Source of the DNA: Mesobacillus sp. AQ2
Lineage (GTDB): Bacteria; Bacillota; Bacilli; Bacillales; Cytobacillaceae
Length of the DNA: 64,000 bases
NCBI RefSeq assembly: GCF_030122805.1
Contig: NZ_CP126080.1
Span: forward strand, 1,989,001 to 2,053,000
Direction of reading: 5' to 3'
A program made the position numbers and the translations under genes. This document shows, in pieces, positions 14,920 through 23,238 of this stretch. Numbering within the stretch: the stretch's first letter is position 1; each line of letters opens with the position of its first letter. The notes under the pieces were generated by a model. That model saw only the letters and a program-made list of their open reading frames with translations, was not told the DNA's origin and did no database searches.

Positions 14920-15753
14920 TTATTTTGGTTCGCTATCTAGATAAGACCTAAGAGTCTGCTGTAATGTTCCCCTGGTATCTGCTTTTTGATCCAGGTTGAT
15001 TCCAGTATGGATCATTTTCCTTACAAGCTCAGGGCGCATCCCGGTTATGACAGCCTTAGAGCCCATCATGGCAACACCATTCAAGACTTTTTGGAAATGG
15101 TCGATGACGTTCATTTCCATATCCGCAATTCCGGATAGGTCCATGATCAAGGTCTGGACTTTTAGCCTGGATATATCCATCAGGACCTTTTCTTCAATAA
15201 TCTGCATTCTGTAATCATCAATCATCCCGATTAGCGGAAGTACGGCAACAGTAGCGCTGACAGGGATAATAGGAACGGAGAGATGTTCAACCAATTTTCG
15301 CTGTGAATTGAGCAGTTCATCCTTGTACTTTGTATAAGTTAAGAAGAAGGTATTCAAGAATTGGTCTACCTGGTCATTGATCTTTTTCTCCAGCTGGAAA
15401 AAATCCTCGCGATCGGTATCATTATTATGCAATTGGTCATACTGGTTCAGAAATTGCCATAACGTCCGGCGGATGGCCTGAATCCATTCTAGTTTGAAGG
15501 CAACAGTCAAAGAATGTTCTGCCCAGGCGATCCCTTCTTGTTCAGCAAAAGCGATCAGTTCATCTTCTTGCTCCTCAACTATGTAGACAATCAACTTTTC
15601 AGCGTTCTTTAACAGGTCAATATTTCCCTTTTGAAGGATTTCGTGAATTTTAGTAGCAACATTCACTGCTTCTGATAATAATTGTTTTTCAAACTGGTCT
15701 CTATTTGTTTTAATGAAATCGGTTATATCTTTTTCGTTAAAAGTTGATTCCAT
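14920..15753 (-). CDS. RsbR-family stressosome-like protein (STAS domain)
   Basis: 277 aa protein with an RsbR-type N-terminal sensor region (about 1-150, all-helical) and a C-terminal STAS domain (about 160-277: VPIIPVSATVAVLPLIGMID, LIMDLSGIADMEMN, VITGMRPELVRKMIHTGI). RsbR proteins build stressosomes that control the general stress sigma factor SigB. The position equivalent to the first phosphorylated Thr of RsbRA (DLTGVPVVDT in B. subtilis, as remembered) is Met here, in DMEMN; a Thr remains in VITGMRPE. ATG 15753 follows GAGGAG by about 10 bases; a GTG four codons earlier overlaps that site. It converges on the peroxiredoxin-receptor gene. Confidence 0.87.
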   Translation of the reverse strand: MESTFNEKDITDFIKTNRDQFEKQLLSEAVNVATKIHEILQKGNIDLLKNAEKLIVYIVEEQEDELIAFAEQEGIAWAEHSLTVAFKLEWIQAIRRTLWQFLNQYDQLHNNDTDREDFFQLEKKINDQVDQFLNTFFLTYTKYKDELLNSQRKLVEHLSVPIIPVSATVAVLPLIGMIDDYRMQIIEEKVLMDISRLKVQTLIMDLSGIADMEMNVIDHFQKVLNGVAMMGSKAVITGMRPELVRKMIHTGINLDQKADTRGTLQQTLRSYLDSEPK

Positions 15754-15945
15754 TTCTTTGTACACTCCTCAATATATACTTTACTGTAATTAACAACACA
15801 GATATAGGGAAAACTACTCCTTTTTAAAACTGTATCAAAATGGGGTGGCGAATTCAAATAATTAAAAGCTTGTTCTCTATAATTAAAGGATAAATCAAAT
15901 TATAAAAGAAGTATAATAAATAGTATTTTTTAGAGGGGGAAATCA

Positions 15946-16074
15946 ATGGGCTGGTTGGTTATTGTCATTATTGGATATTAGCCGATAATTTACCGAATCC
16001 ATCGACGGCTAGATTTTTTGGAAAAAGAAGTTGAACGGTTGAGTAAAGACAACGAGAGCCGGAGAAGTGAATAG
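15946..16074 (+). pseudogene. Small membrane/coiled-coil protein gene interrupted by TAG
   Basis: After a GAGGGGG ribosome site, ATG 15946 starts MGWLVIVIIGY, then TAG at 15979-15981, then PIIYRIHRRLDFLEKEVER and SKDNESRRSE to TAG 16072-16074. The composite (41 codons read plus the stop codon) looks like the common Bacillus small protein of one N-terminal membrane helix and a short charged coiled coil. The remainder of 15766-16151 shows no other gene. Family identity is unknown; a sequencing error at the TAG cannot be excluded. Confidence 0.55.
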
Positions 16075-16151
16075 CGATTGGTTGCATCCAGATAACTTTG
16101 TTAATCATAAAGTTATTATGTAAAGTGGTTTCGAAAGGGAGAAATTAGCAG

Positions 16152-17024
16152 ATGAAACAGGAAAAAGAAATATTGAGCCTGCTGGTTGATTGGGCACAGC
16201 GAAATGATCATATACGCACAGTTCTTATGACAAGTTCCCGAGCCAACCCGCACGCTTTCACAGACTTATTTACCGACTATGATTTCGAAATCTTTGTGGA
16301 TGATTTAGATGGTTTTATGAGTGACGATGGCTGGCTCGATCAATTTGGTACGCTCATCAAGAAAGTGGTTTTGCAGGACGGGAACTGGCGTACGCGTCTA
16401 GTCCTTTACGAGGATGGCACAAAAATCGATTTTCAGATATCAACCAATGATTTCATAAAGAGCCTCACAAAGCTTAAAGAGCTGCCGGCAAAATATGATA
16501 ATGGCTATAAAGTCCTATTGGACAAGGATGATTACACTAAAAGAATGCCCGCTCCTTCCTATAAGGCTTTTATCACAAAGAGGCCCTCGGAAGAAATCTA
16601 TGCTGAGATCATCCACAGTTTTTGGGGAGATACGGCATACGTAGCCAACAGTCTCTGGCGTGATGAACTGTATTTTGCAAAATTCATGCTCGACAATGTG
16701 ATCCGATTCGATTACCTTCAGCCAGCAATTGAATGGTATCTTGGGGTCAAATATGATTGGTCAATAAATCCCAACAAGTTCGGGCGCTGGTTCAAACGTT
16801 ACCTGGATCCCGATACATGGTCAGAATTGGAGGGGACTTATGCAGGAGCCGGGATTGAAGAAAACTGGGCAGCCCTTTTCAGGACTGCAGACCTGTTCAG
16901 CCGTCTGGCCCAGGAAGTCGGGGAGAGTTTGGGGTATCAGTATCCAAGGGAGAATGAGCAGAAAATGAGGGAGTACTTGTTGAAAGTCAGGAAACTGCCA
17001 GCAGAAGCGGATAGTTTCGAATAA
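16152..17024 (+). CDS. ANT(6)-like aminoglycoside 6-adenylyltransferase family protein
   Basis: 290 aa nucleotidyltransferase of the AadE/AadK type, which in known members transfers AMP to streptomycin. The nucleotidyltransferase signature is visible as LMTSSRANPHAFTDLFTD followed by YDFEIFVDD (the two catalytic Asp), then LVLYEDGTKIDFQIS with the third Asp. The C-terminal helical half (SFWGDTAYVANSLWRDELY, WYLGVKYDWS) is typical of the family. ATG 16152 is preceded by AAAGGGAG. Whether it confers resistance is unknown; many Bacillus chromosomal copies are weak. A hairpin terminator follows. Confidence 0.9.
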   Translation: MKQEKEILSLLVDWAQRNDHIRTVLMTSSRANPHAFTDLFTDYDFEIFVDDLDGFMSDDGWLDQFGTLIKKVVLQDGNWRTRLVLYEDGTKIDFQISTNDFIKSLTKLKELPAKYDNGYKVLLDKDDYTKRMPAPSYKAFITKRPSEEIYAEIIHSFWGDTAYVANSLWRDELYFAKFMLDNVIRFDYLQPAIEWYLGVKYDWSINPNKFGRWFKRYLDPDTWSELEGTYAGAGIEENWAALFRTADLFSRLAQEVGESLGYQYPRENEQKMREYLLKVRKLPAEADSFE

Positions 17025-17032
17025 TGAAGTGT

Positions 17033-17065
17033 AAAGGCTGCCATGAAGATTCATGACAGCCTTTC
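17033..17065 (+). terminator. Terminator after the ANT(6)-like gene
   Basis: AAAGGCTGCCATGA (17033-17046) pairs with TCATGACAGCCTTT (17051-17064) with one C/A mismatch and a 4-base loop; a short T run follows. Confidence 0.8.
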
Positions 17066-17240
17066 TATTATTCTTAAATGTTCGTTAGTATGATTTGATT
17101 ATTGCGAAAAAAGTCCTTGATAAAAAACTCCCCCAAAAAGGTTGAGAATTTTTCAACTAATGGTAAAATTAGCTAAAATATCAACGTGATTATCATCGGA
17201 TAAGTTTTATATTTTTATAGATACAAAGGAGTATTTTAGG

Positions 17241-17696
17241 ATGTTAACTTTAAAGCCAATAACAAAGGACAACTGGGAGGAGGCAATCGAGTTAAAAGTT
17301 AAAGAAGAGCAAAAGCTTTTTATGGCTTCAAACCTGTATTCAATTGCTGAAGTCCAGTTCCTTGACCAGTTCTAAGCTTACGGGATTTATGATGGTGATC
17401 AGATGGTGGGCTTTGCGATGTATGGCATTGACCCGGATGACAATAACTATTGGATTTATCGGCTGATGATCGATGAGGCACATCAGGGAAAAGGGCTTGG
17501 AACGGAAGCTGTAAAATTGATCGTTGACGAGATCAAAAAGAAAAACACTGCTGGAATTCCGCTCATAATGATCGGCTACAACCAGGAAAACGCAGGTGCA
17601 AAAGCAACCTACATGAAAGCGGGCTTTGTTGAGACAAAAGTCGCTCCTTGGGGAGAGCAGCTGGCAGCATATAGACCGAAGAAAGATGTTCAATGA
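17241..17696 (+). pseudogene. GNAT acetyltransferase (SpeG/YkkB-like) interrupted by TAA
   Basis: ATG 17241 opens MLTLKPITKDNWEEAIEL, a typical GNAT start, and the frame continues to VQFLDQF where TAA (17373-17375) occurs, then AYGIYDGDQMVGFAMYGID, the acetyl-CoA motif HQGKGLGTEAVKLIV and the rest of a 150-residue domain. The TAA probably replaces AAA (Lys) by a single change, since relatives have a charged residue before AYGIYD. Only the C-terminal two thirds (from 17403) stays open. Either a recent nonsense mutation or a base-call error. Confidence 0.8.
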
Positions 17697-17842
17697 AAGT
17701 CAAAAGTGAGAGAGACTAATGCAAAAGTTACATCACCGAGGTGACGGATATAAATGAGAGAAACGAAGTCAAAAGTGTCCATTAACTGGACTATGACGGA
17801 CAAAAGTGAGAGAAATGAAGTTAAAAGTGTCCGTAATAATCA
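17691..17842. repeat. 52-bp tandem repeat, family A, three units
   Basis: Three imperfect units with period 52: GACGGA starts at 17743 and 17795. The best unit reads GGACAAAAGTGAGAGAAATG, then AAGTTAAAAGTGTCC; GGACA and TGTCC form an inverted repeat about 25 bases apart. The same family occurs at 61285-61452. No reading frame is sensible across it. Confidence 0.85.
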
Positions 17843-17879
17843 ATAAGACCTTAAATTGAAACAAATGGGGAGTGGTTTT

Positions 17880-18794
17880 TTGAATCTGGAAGAGTTAGTG
17901 ATTGCTTTAAATAGGGAGTTCGATGTGGAGTCATTTGGCAAGGACCCAGGCTTTAGCAGGTTCATCCCGGCTGCATATGAATCTACGGGATTTAAGTGGC
18001 AGGAAGTTTTTGAAAAGAGATATACTGAGCTTTTTAACGGGCTAATGATTAAAGGGACGCCTGAAGTGAGCAAGGTATTCCTGGCTGTGTTTCCAACCGA
18101 TGAGGTACTTGAATATTTTATCCGTACCAGCACAGAAGGAGACCTGCTTTTCATGCACCACTCTCTCCTGATGGAGTGTGGTGATCCTAATGGGGAATGG
18201 GGACGCGGGTTTGTACCAATAAAAGAAGAATTCTTAAACAGAATAATAGATAAAAAGCTATCCGTTTATACAGTTCATGAACCATTGGATTTTCACCGAG
18301 AATTGGGGACTAGTGTAGCGATTCAGCAATCCCTTGGCGGGAGGAAAATCGATGGGTTTTTACCAGGGAATAATGGGGAGGACCTGGTGTTTATTTGTGA
18401 AATAAACGAAATCGGTACCGATGATCTTGTTACTAAACTAGAGAAAATTTTCGAAATCCCATATGTTGATCTAGAAGGCAAGAAACATGACCGGATTACA
18501 AAAGTAGCGATTGTTGCGGGCTGCGGTGACAAGGTTGACTGGATGAAGGAGGCCGAAAAGAGAGGAGTTCAGGCATATATCACAGGTGAAATCCATTGCC
18601 ATATTGATAATGATTATGGGAAAAGGAAATATCAGCAGATGATGGATTATGTCAGCGAATCCAACATGTCGTTGATCGGCGTTTCTCATGCGGCTTCTGA
18701 ATACTTGGTAAAGAAAACATTGATTAGGGACTGGTTTCACGAAAAACACAAAATGGAGACTATCCTGGTTCCTCAGGGAAAATGGTGGCTTTAA
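17880..18794 (+). CDS. Nif3-like dinuclear metal centre hexameric protein
   Basis: 304 aa protein of the Nif3/YqfO-type family, toroidal hexamers with a two-metal site of unknown function. The metal-site motifs are visible: LLFMHHSLLME (His-His), YTVHEPLDFH and near the C-terminus IGVSHAASEYL with His, followed by conserved Glu in the same helix region. The central insertion with GEIHCHIDNDYG is also family-like. TTG 17880 is chosen because GGGGAG at 17867-17872 lies 7 bases upstream and the next residues, NLEELVIAL, match the usual start of the domain. It lies just behind a family A repeat array. Confidence 0.85.
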   Translation: MNLEELVIALNREFDVESFGKDPGFSRFIPAAYESTGFKWQEVFEKRYTELFNGLMIKGTPEVSKVFLAVFPTDEVLEYFIRTSTEGDLLFMHHSLLMECGDPNGEWGRGFVPIKEEFLNRIIDKKLSVYTVHEPLDFHRELGTSVAIQQSLGGRKIDGFLPGNNGEDLVFICEINEIGTDDLVTKLEKIFEIPYVDLEGKKHDRITKVAIVAGCGDKVDWMKEAEKRGVQAYITGEIHCHIDNDYGKRKYQQMMDYVSESNMSLIGVSHAASEYLVKKTLIRDWFHEKHKMETILVPQGKWWL

Positions 18795-18812
18795 AAAGGA
18801 GCAGAAAATAAG

Positions 18813-19085
18813 ATGAAATACTGGCTTGCGTCAATCGTTTTAATTGTTGTTTCTGTATTGTTTTTAAAACAAGGGATGGACTTATGGAAGCTAGGGACTG
18901 ATGTTGATGGAGATGGAATGGGTATTCATTTCTTGGGGTTTTTGAAATCAATGACAGCGTTCCAGAAACTAGTATTCCTTCTTATGCCTCAGGCTTTTTT
19001 ATAGCAGCTGGGTTATCTATTGGGCTGATGTTGGTTATATTCGGTAGAAAATATGTGCGTGTTAAAACTAGGGGGGATTTGCTAA
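18813..19085 (+). pseudogene. Small two-helix membrane protein gene with frameshift(s)
   Basis: From ATG 18813 (AAAGGAG upstream) the first frame gives MKYWLASIVLIVVSVLFLKQ and continues as GMDLWKLGTDVDGDGM. From about 18915 the sensible frame changes to NGYSFLGVFEIND, PSYASGFFIAAGLSIGLMLV and FGRKYVRVK. A second one-base shift in the G6 run before 19076 would restore the TAA at 19083-19085, which overlaps the next start as TAATG. So one or two indels separate the pieces. An intact homologue would have about 90 residues, two membrane helices and a periplasmic-type loop. Homopolymer sequencing error is a real alternative. Confidence 0.55.
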
Positions 19086-19606
19086 TGGAAGAAAAAGTTC
19101 ATCTGATTAAGCCAACAGAAGATTTGGAAAGTGAGTATCTTGAGTTTTATCATGAGTGGAAAGACAGCGGAGAAGATATGATTCCCTGGGTAATTGCAAG
19201 GGACCCAGCGGATTTTCCTAGCATGGTCCAATTCTTGCTGGATAATGAAAAAGGAGTCAACATTCCGAAAGGCTGGGTTAAAGACTCTACATACTGGCTT
19301 GTAAACGATAACAAAAAAGTATTGGGTGTAGTCAACATCAGGCATGGCCTCACTGAGAAACTATTCAACATTGGCGGCCATATAGGCTATGGGATTCGAC
19401 CTAGTGAAAGGCGTCAAGGGTACGCGACAAAAATCCTTGCCTATTCACTGGAAAAAACGAAGGAATTAGGAATCGAGAAAGTCCTTGTCGTTTGTGATGC
19501 TGTCAATATTGGATCCGCAAGAACCATAATCAATAATGGCGGAGTAGAGGATGTCAGCTTTACTGAGGAAGATGGCAATGTGGTAAGAAGGTTTTGGATA
19601 GAATAA
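19085..19606 (+). CDS. GNAT family N-acetyltransferase
   Basis: 173 aa acetyltransferase of the GNAT fold, probably acting on a small amine or an N-terminal amino group. The acetyl-CoA binding segment is GYGIRPSERRQGYATKIL, preceded by VLGVVNIRHGL and followed by VLVVCDAVNIGSARTI, where the Asn recalls ribosomal-protein or aminoglycoside acetyltransferases. ATG 19085 has a G-rich site (AGGGGGG) 8 bases upstream and overlaps the stop of the preceding broken gene. Substrate is not predictable. Confidence 0.85.
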   Translation: MEEKVHLIKPTEDLESEYLEFYHEWKDSGEDMIPWVIARDPADFPSMVQFLLDNEKGVNIPKGWVKDSTYWLVNDNKKVLGVVNIRHGLTEKLFNIGGHIGYGIRPSERRQGYATKILAYSLEKTKELGIEKVLVVCDAVNIGSARTIINNGGVEDVSFTEEDGNVVRRFWIE

Positions 19607-19673
19607 AAGTATTGAAATTTTAAAGTTGAGAAGCATTGCTAATTGGCAATAAGTCTTAAAGGATAGTGATTAC

Positions 19674-20267
19674 ATGCAAGAAAATGCATTTGAAATAGAA
19701 GTAAATGCTCCTTATGCCTTAAACTATATGGTTTTTCTCCAGAATATCTATTTGAATCAGAATAGGTATCAGGAGGATCGGCAGGTTTTTCCTTATGTTG
19801 ATTCGAGCAAATGGGGATTACTGGGGAATGTTCAATTTGTTGATGCCTTTAAGGAAGTATGGGAAACTTTGCTTCAAAAAAACTTAAATAAGAGGTTCGA
19901 CCATAATGGCATTCTAACTGATGAGAAGGCTCTGTTTCAAAGGTTATTTCAAGGTACGGCTGCGGGAGTGTTTGGGTTTGAGGAAAGCTCAAAGGCTTTC
20001 CTGGTATGGTGGATAAGTTTTGCTGGCAAAATAGCGGTTGAACGTGTCTTTGAGGGGGATGCCATGACCAAGTTATACAAGGAACTGGCAGGCTTAGTAA
20101 AAACAACTCGTGAAAATAACCGGTTAAATATCGCTTTGTTGTATGACAGCCTGGTTTTGTGTGGTTCTTTTCAGCAATCCTGGTACCTAACTTTGCCAAT
20201 TGAAGATGTATTTTTAATAAATCGCAGACCGGAATTACTTGAACTTATGCGAAATTCGTGTAACTAG
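19674..20267 (+). CDS. Hypothetical protein
   Basis: 197 aa protein that I do not recognise. It is soluble, with no signal peptide or membrane helix, aromatic-rich (VWWISFAGKIAVERVF, SFQQSWYLTLPIEDVF) and mostly helical by eye. ATG 19674 follows AAGGATAG, a modest ribosome site. Its stop overlaps by four bases the end of the convergent PAP2 phosphatase gene. Codon use resembles the neighbours, and the frame is clean over its whole length, so it is a probable real gene. Confidence 0.65.
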   Translation: MQENAFEIEVNAPYALNYMVFLQNIYLNQNRYQEDRQVFPYVDSSKWGLLGNVQFVDAFKEVWETLLQKNLNKRFDHNGILTDEKALFQRLFQGTAAGVFGFEESSKAFLVWWISFAGKIAVERVFEGDAMTKLYKELAGLVKTTRENNRLNIALLYDSLVLCGSFQQSWYLTLPIEDVFLINRRPELLELMRNSCN

Positions 20268-20788
20268 CTGGGCTCAGGTTTGTTTCCGGATTTACCGAAT
20301 GAAAAGATTCTCGTCACAACGCTTATCATTGTTCCAAGAAAGGCACTTCCAACAATATCAGATGGGTAATGGTGTCCGACCCAGATTCTAGAAAAACCTG
20401 TAAGTGCCGACATCCACATCATGATTGTCCCCAGGGTCCGGTGGAACATCAGGATAGTGGTAGATGCTGCGAAAGCGAGCATTGTATGCTTGCTTGGAAA
20501 GGAAGAATCCATTTTTGAAGGAATAAGAATTCCAACGCGCCGGTTCATGAATGGGCGCGGTTTAAAGTAAAATAAGTGGATGAAGAACTGGGCAGCCAAG
20601 CTGACGGCCACTGAAAGGCTCGTTTCAATTGCGATTTTTTTGTTGAACCTGTTCTTGAACAGCATCACTACAATGATGAAAAGATAAACATAACGTATAC
20701 GATTTGAAATAAGGATCATTAATTTATCCGCTGTTGAATAACGGCCGGATAGTCTGTTGATCAGCTGGAAAAGTTTAAGGTCCATCAT
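20264..20788 (-). CDS. PAP2 family phosphatase, undecaprenyl-diphosphatase-like
   Basis: 174 aa integral membrane phosphatase resembling BcrC/YbjG enzymes, which release phosphate from undecaprenyl diphosphate to recycle the cell-wall lipid carrier. The three PAP2 motifs are present: KPRPFMNRR, then SSFPSKHTMLAFA (PSxH) and SRIWVGHHYPSDIVG (SRx5HxxxD). About five membrane helices are visible. ATG 20788 has GAGGAG 4 bases upstream; ATG 20785 next to it is equally possible. BcrC-type enzymes give bacitracin tolerance; that is only inferred here. Confidence 0.88.
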   Translation of the reverse strand: MMDLKLFQLINRLSGRYSTADKLMILISNRIRYVYLFIIVVMLFKNRFNKKIAIETSLSVAVSLAAQFFIHLFYFKPRPFMNRRVGILIPSKMDSSFPSKHTMLAFAASTTILMFHRTLGTIMMWMSALTGFSRIWVGHHYPSDIVGSAFLGTMISVVTRIFSFGKSGNKPEPS

Positions 20789-20862
20789 GTTTCTCCTCAA
20801 TGTTTTAATTTTACTTTTCCCTTGCTGATGCCAAAAATGTATGGAAAAAGGAGACTATATAA

Positions 20863-21324
20863 ATGCAAGCAAAGGTAGTCAAAAAAGAAGCATTTAAAGC
20901 AGTGGGAGTTAAATGGATTGGAACTTTTGAACAGGCAGCCAGAGGGGAAATTAAGACTTTTCATCACGAATTCCTTGAAAGAAAGAATCAGATTAAAAAT
21001 GCTATCGAGCCTGAAAACATTTTGGGGCTATCTTATCACAACACAGAACATGGCTTTACATATTATCTTGCCCTTGAAGTGAAAGATACTCAGTCTATAC
21101 CTGAAGAAATGGAGTTCATTACGGTTCCGGCGTATACATTTGCCAGCTTAGAATATAAAGGATCAGCAGTGCATGAAGCATATACAAGTTTGTATACTTG
21201 GGTCAAAGAAAAAGGTTATACCTTAATACAAAATGATTTGGAGCATCTGGAAGAGTATCCAGGAAGCTTTGATCCTTTAAAAGATGCACCTGAACTGAAG
21301 ATTCATATTCCAATTATGATTTAG
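20863..21324 (+). CDS. GyrI-like / AraC effector-binding domain protein
   Basis: 153 aa stand-alone GyrI-like small-molecule-binding domain (the C-terminal effector domain of AraC/BmrR-type regulators). The pattern KAVGVKWIGTFEQAA, the two-fold SHS2 architecture and FITVPAYTFASLEYKGSA are typical; the conserved acidic residue near LKIHIPI closes the fold. Stand-alone members bind or hydrolyse hydrophobic compounds, or inhibit gyrase in the case of SbmC. No DNA-binding part is present. AAGGAG lies before ATG 20863. Confidence 0.82.
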   Translation: MQAKVVKKEAFKAVGVKWIGTFEQAARGEIKTFHHEFLERKNQIKNAIEPENILGLSYHNTEHGFTYYLALEVKDTQSIPEEMEFITVPAYTFASLEYKGSAVHEAYTSLYTWVKEKGYTLIQNDLEHLEEYPGSFDPLKDAPELKIHIPIMI

Positions 21325-21462
21325 CATGGCATTTAAAAGGGATTTTTGAGGAATATTTGGGGATAAATGGAGTGGCTTAAAATTTCCCAAGTTCATTTTT
21401 ATCAAAAAAAAACAAGCACTCAGGAAGCTGCTTGACCAGTGGCGTTAGCAAACTTCTTTCTC

Positions 21463-21792
21463 TCAGGCTGAGGTATTGGTTTTTTCATTGCCAATATCCT
21501 CCCCGCCATTATTACCGCTGCTTATTCGGAATAATTCCAGTCCTCTTAGTAAGGCATCCCCCCCGAAACCAGCCATTATGGACATTAAAAATACCCGGAG
21601 CATTGAGTCAGCCTCGGATGAGACTACCAACAGTGCTGCTGCTAAGGAACCTGTAAGGATTTCTTCAAGAAAACCGAGGTAGATAAATTTCTTTGTTTTT
21701 CTTGGCATGATGATTTTGCCGCGTTTTCTTACATGTGCCGTCAGTCCAACAAATCCACCAATGACCATTGCGAAAATCATGTTTTCTAACAA
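21463..21792 (-). CDS. DUF4257 family membrane protein
   Basis: 109 aa protein with three hydrophobic stretches (FAMVIGGFVGLTAHV, FLEEILTGSLAAALLVVS, VFLMSIMAGFGGDALL), the pattern of the DUF4257 family found in Bacillus and its phages. Function is unknown. The start is taken as TTG 21792 because AGGAGA lies 8 bases upstream; GTG 21801 directly abuts that site. The tail after LRGLELFRISS is polar and low in complexity. Confidence 0.7.
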   Translation of the reverse strand: MLENMIFAMVIGGFVGLTAHVRKRGKIIMPRKTKKFIYLGFLEEILTGSLAAALLVVSSEADSMLRVFLMSIMAGFGGDALLRGLELFRISSGNNGGEDIGNEKTNTSA

Positions 21793-22061
21793 ATTGATCA
21801 CTCTCCTAAAGTCCAGATTTTTGTTGGTCGACCTTAGGTAATTCTGGATGTATTACTATTATACAAGTATTAATGGTGGAAAAGCATGCGTAAATTTATC
21901 GAATTTTCAGTATATTTATATGGTAAATAATATGTGTAACTTTTTGGAAGATAATGTTTTATTGTCCATTTTGGAAAAGTTACAGGCCTAAAGTCATAAA
22001 GAACGCATTTGATACGGGCGTCTGAAGCATTAAGAATGATTTGTTAAAGAGGAGGACAAAA

Positions 22062-22508
22062 ATGTTTATATTGAATGTGGAAGGTGCGATCCAGAGAGAG
22101 GGAAAATGGCTCATTATTGAGAGGAGTACAAAGGAAGAACACGCTGGAGGGCAATTATCACTTGTTGGCGGCAAAGTAGAAAATGAAGGATTTTCTAAAG
22201 ACTTGCTTGAGCGGACCTTGAAAAGGGAGCTATTTGAGGAAGTCGGAATCGAAATTAATTGCAATTTGAAATATCTGCGAAGCAGCTCGTTTGTACTGCC
22301 TGACGGGAGAGAAGTACTCGACCTGGTGTTCCATTGTGTCATTGAAACAGGAGAACCGTTTGCAAAAAGTCCGGATGAGGTGGAGGCGGTATATTGGATG
22401 TCTGCAGAAGAAATTTATGCAAATTCAAAAGCACCAATCTGGTTAAAGGAAAGCATAGAGGAAGCCGAGCGTTATGTTCAATCTTCGACAATGAAGGCCA
22501 CCAATTAA
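22062..22508 (+). CDS. NUDIX hydrolase
   Basis: 148 aa NUDIX-fold pyrophosphohydrolase. The Nudix box starts GGKVENEGFSKD and runs to LKRELFEEVGIEI, with the REL-EE-G residues that bind Mg2+. AGAGGAGG precedes ATG 22062 by 7 bases. Substrate could be an oxidised nucleotide, ADP-ribose or CoA; nothing in the sequence decides it. One of four NUDIX genes in the window. Confidence 0.9.
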   Translation: MFILNVEGAIQREGKWLIIERSTKEEHAGGQLSLVGGKVENEGFSKDLLERTLKRELFEEVGIEINCNLKYLRSSSFVLPDGREVLDLVFHCVIETGEPFAKSPDEVEAVYWMSAEEIYANSKAPIWLKESIEEAERYVQSSTMKATN

Positions 22509-22525
22509 GGTGGTTGTTTTTTTGC
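22496..22525 (+). terminator. Terminator overlapping the NUDIX stop
   Basis: CCACC (22498-22502) and GGTGG (22509-22513) form a short hairpin across the stop codon, followed after TTG by a long T run. Confidence 0.6.
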
Positions 22526-22599
22526 CTAAAAAAGGAAATGTAAGGTCGGATATCGAATATGTTAAGGAATTTCTTCAGTGAATTGAGAGGTAGGCAAAT

Positions 22600-23238
22600 T
22601 TGAATATCTTAGAAAAGTTAGTCAGTGAATTCATGTCGATGAGTAATCATAAGCATAGATTGATCATTGGCATTGACGGGCTCAGCCGGTCAGGGAAAAC
22701 GACCATTGTAAAGAAGTTGGCTGCATTGCTCGAAGAATACGAAATGAAAAGCCAGATCATCCATTTGGATGACCATATTGTCGATCGGACGAAAAGATAT
22801 GGAACCGGTGAAGCGGAGTGGAAGGAGTATTATTACTTGCAGTGGGAAGTTGAGAAACTGGAGGAAATATTATTTGAAAAACTCCAACAAGAAAATGAAC
22901 TGGTGCTTCCATTCTATGATGAGCAACTGGATCAGCAAGTATATAAAAAGCTGGACTTAACAGGCAAGAAGGTTGTTTTGGTCGAAGGGATATTCCTGCA
23001 GCGGGAAGAATGGAAAGCGTATCTGGACTATGCCATTTTTATCGATTGCCCACGTGAAATAAGATTTCGGAGGGAAAATGCCCGAACTCGGAAGAATATC
23101 GAAAAGTTCGAGAATAGATATTGGAAAGCGGAGGATTATTATCTGGAAAAGCTCAATCCGAGGGTGAAAGCCGATAAAGTCCTAACATGTCATCAATTGG
23201 TGGACGCTCCATTTTGTATAGAAGGTGATAGTGAATGA
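22600..23238 (+). CDS. P-loop kinase, uridine kinase-like
   Basis: 212 aa P-loop protein of the uridine kinase/phosphoribulokinase type. Walker A is GIDGLSRSGKTTIVKKL (about 25-41), the Walker B-like acidic segment is IIHLDDHIVDR, and a lid-like Arg-rich segment FRRENARTRKN follows VVLVEGIFLQR. It probably phosphorylates a nucleoside or another small hydroxyl compound. TTG 22600 is taken as start with GAGAGG 9 bases upstream. The stop overlaps the next start by four bases. Confidence 0.82.
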   Translation: MNILEKLVSEFMSMSNHKHRLIIGIDGLSRSGKTTIVKKLAALLEEYEMKSQIIHLDDHIVDRTKRYGTGEAEWKEYYYLQWEVEKLEEILFEKLQQENELVLPFYDEQLDQQVYKKLDLTGKKVVLVEGIFLQREEWKAYLDYAIFIDCPREIRFRRENARTRKNIEKFENRYWKAEDYYLEKLNPRVKADKVLTCHQLVDAPFCIEGDSE

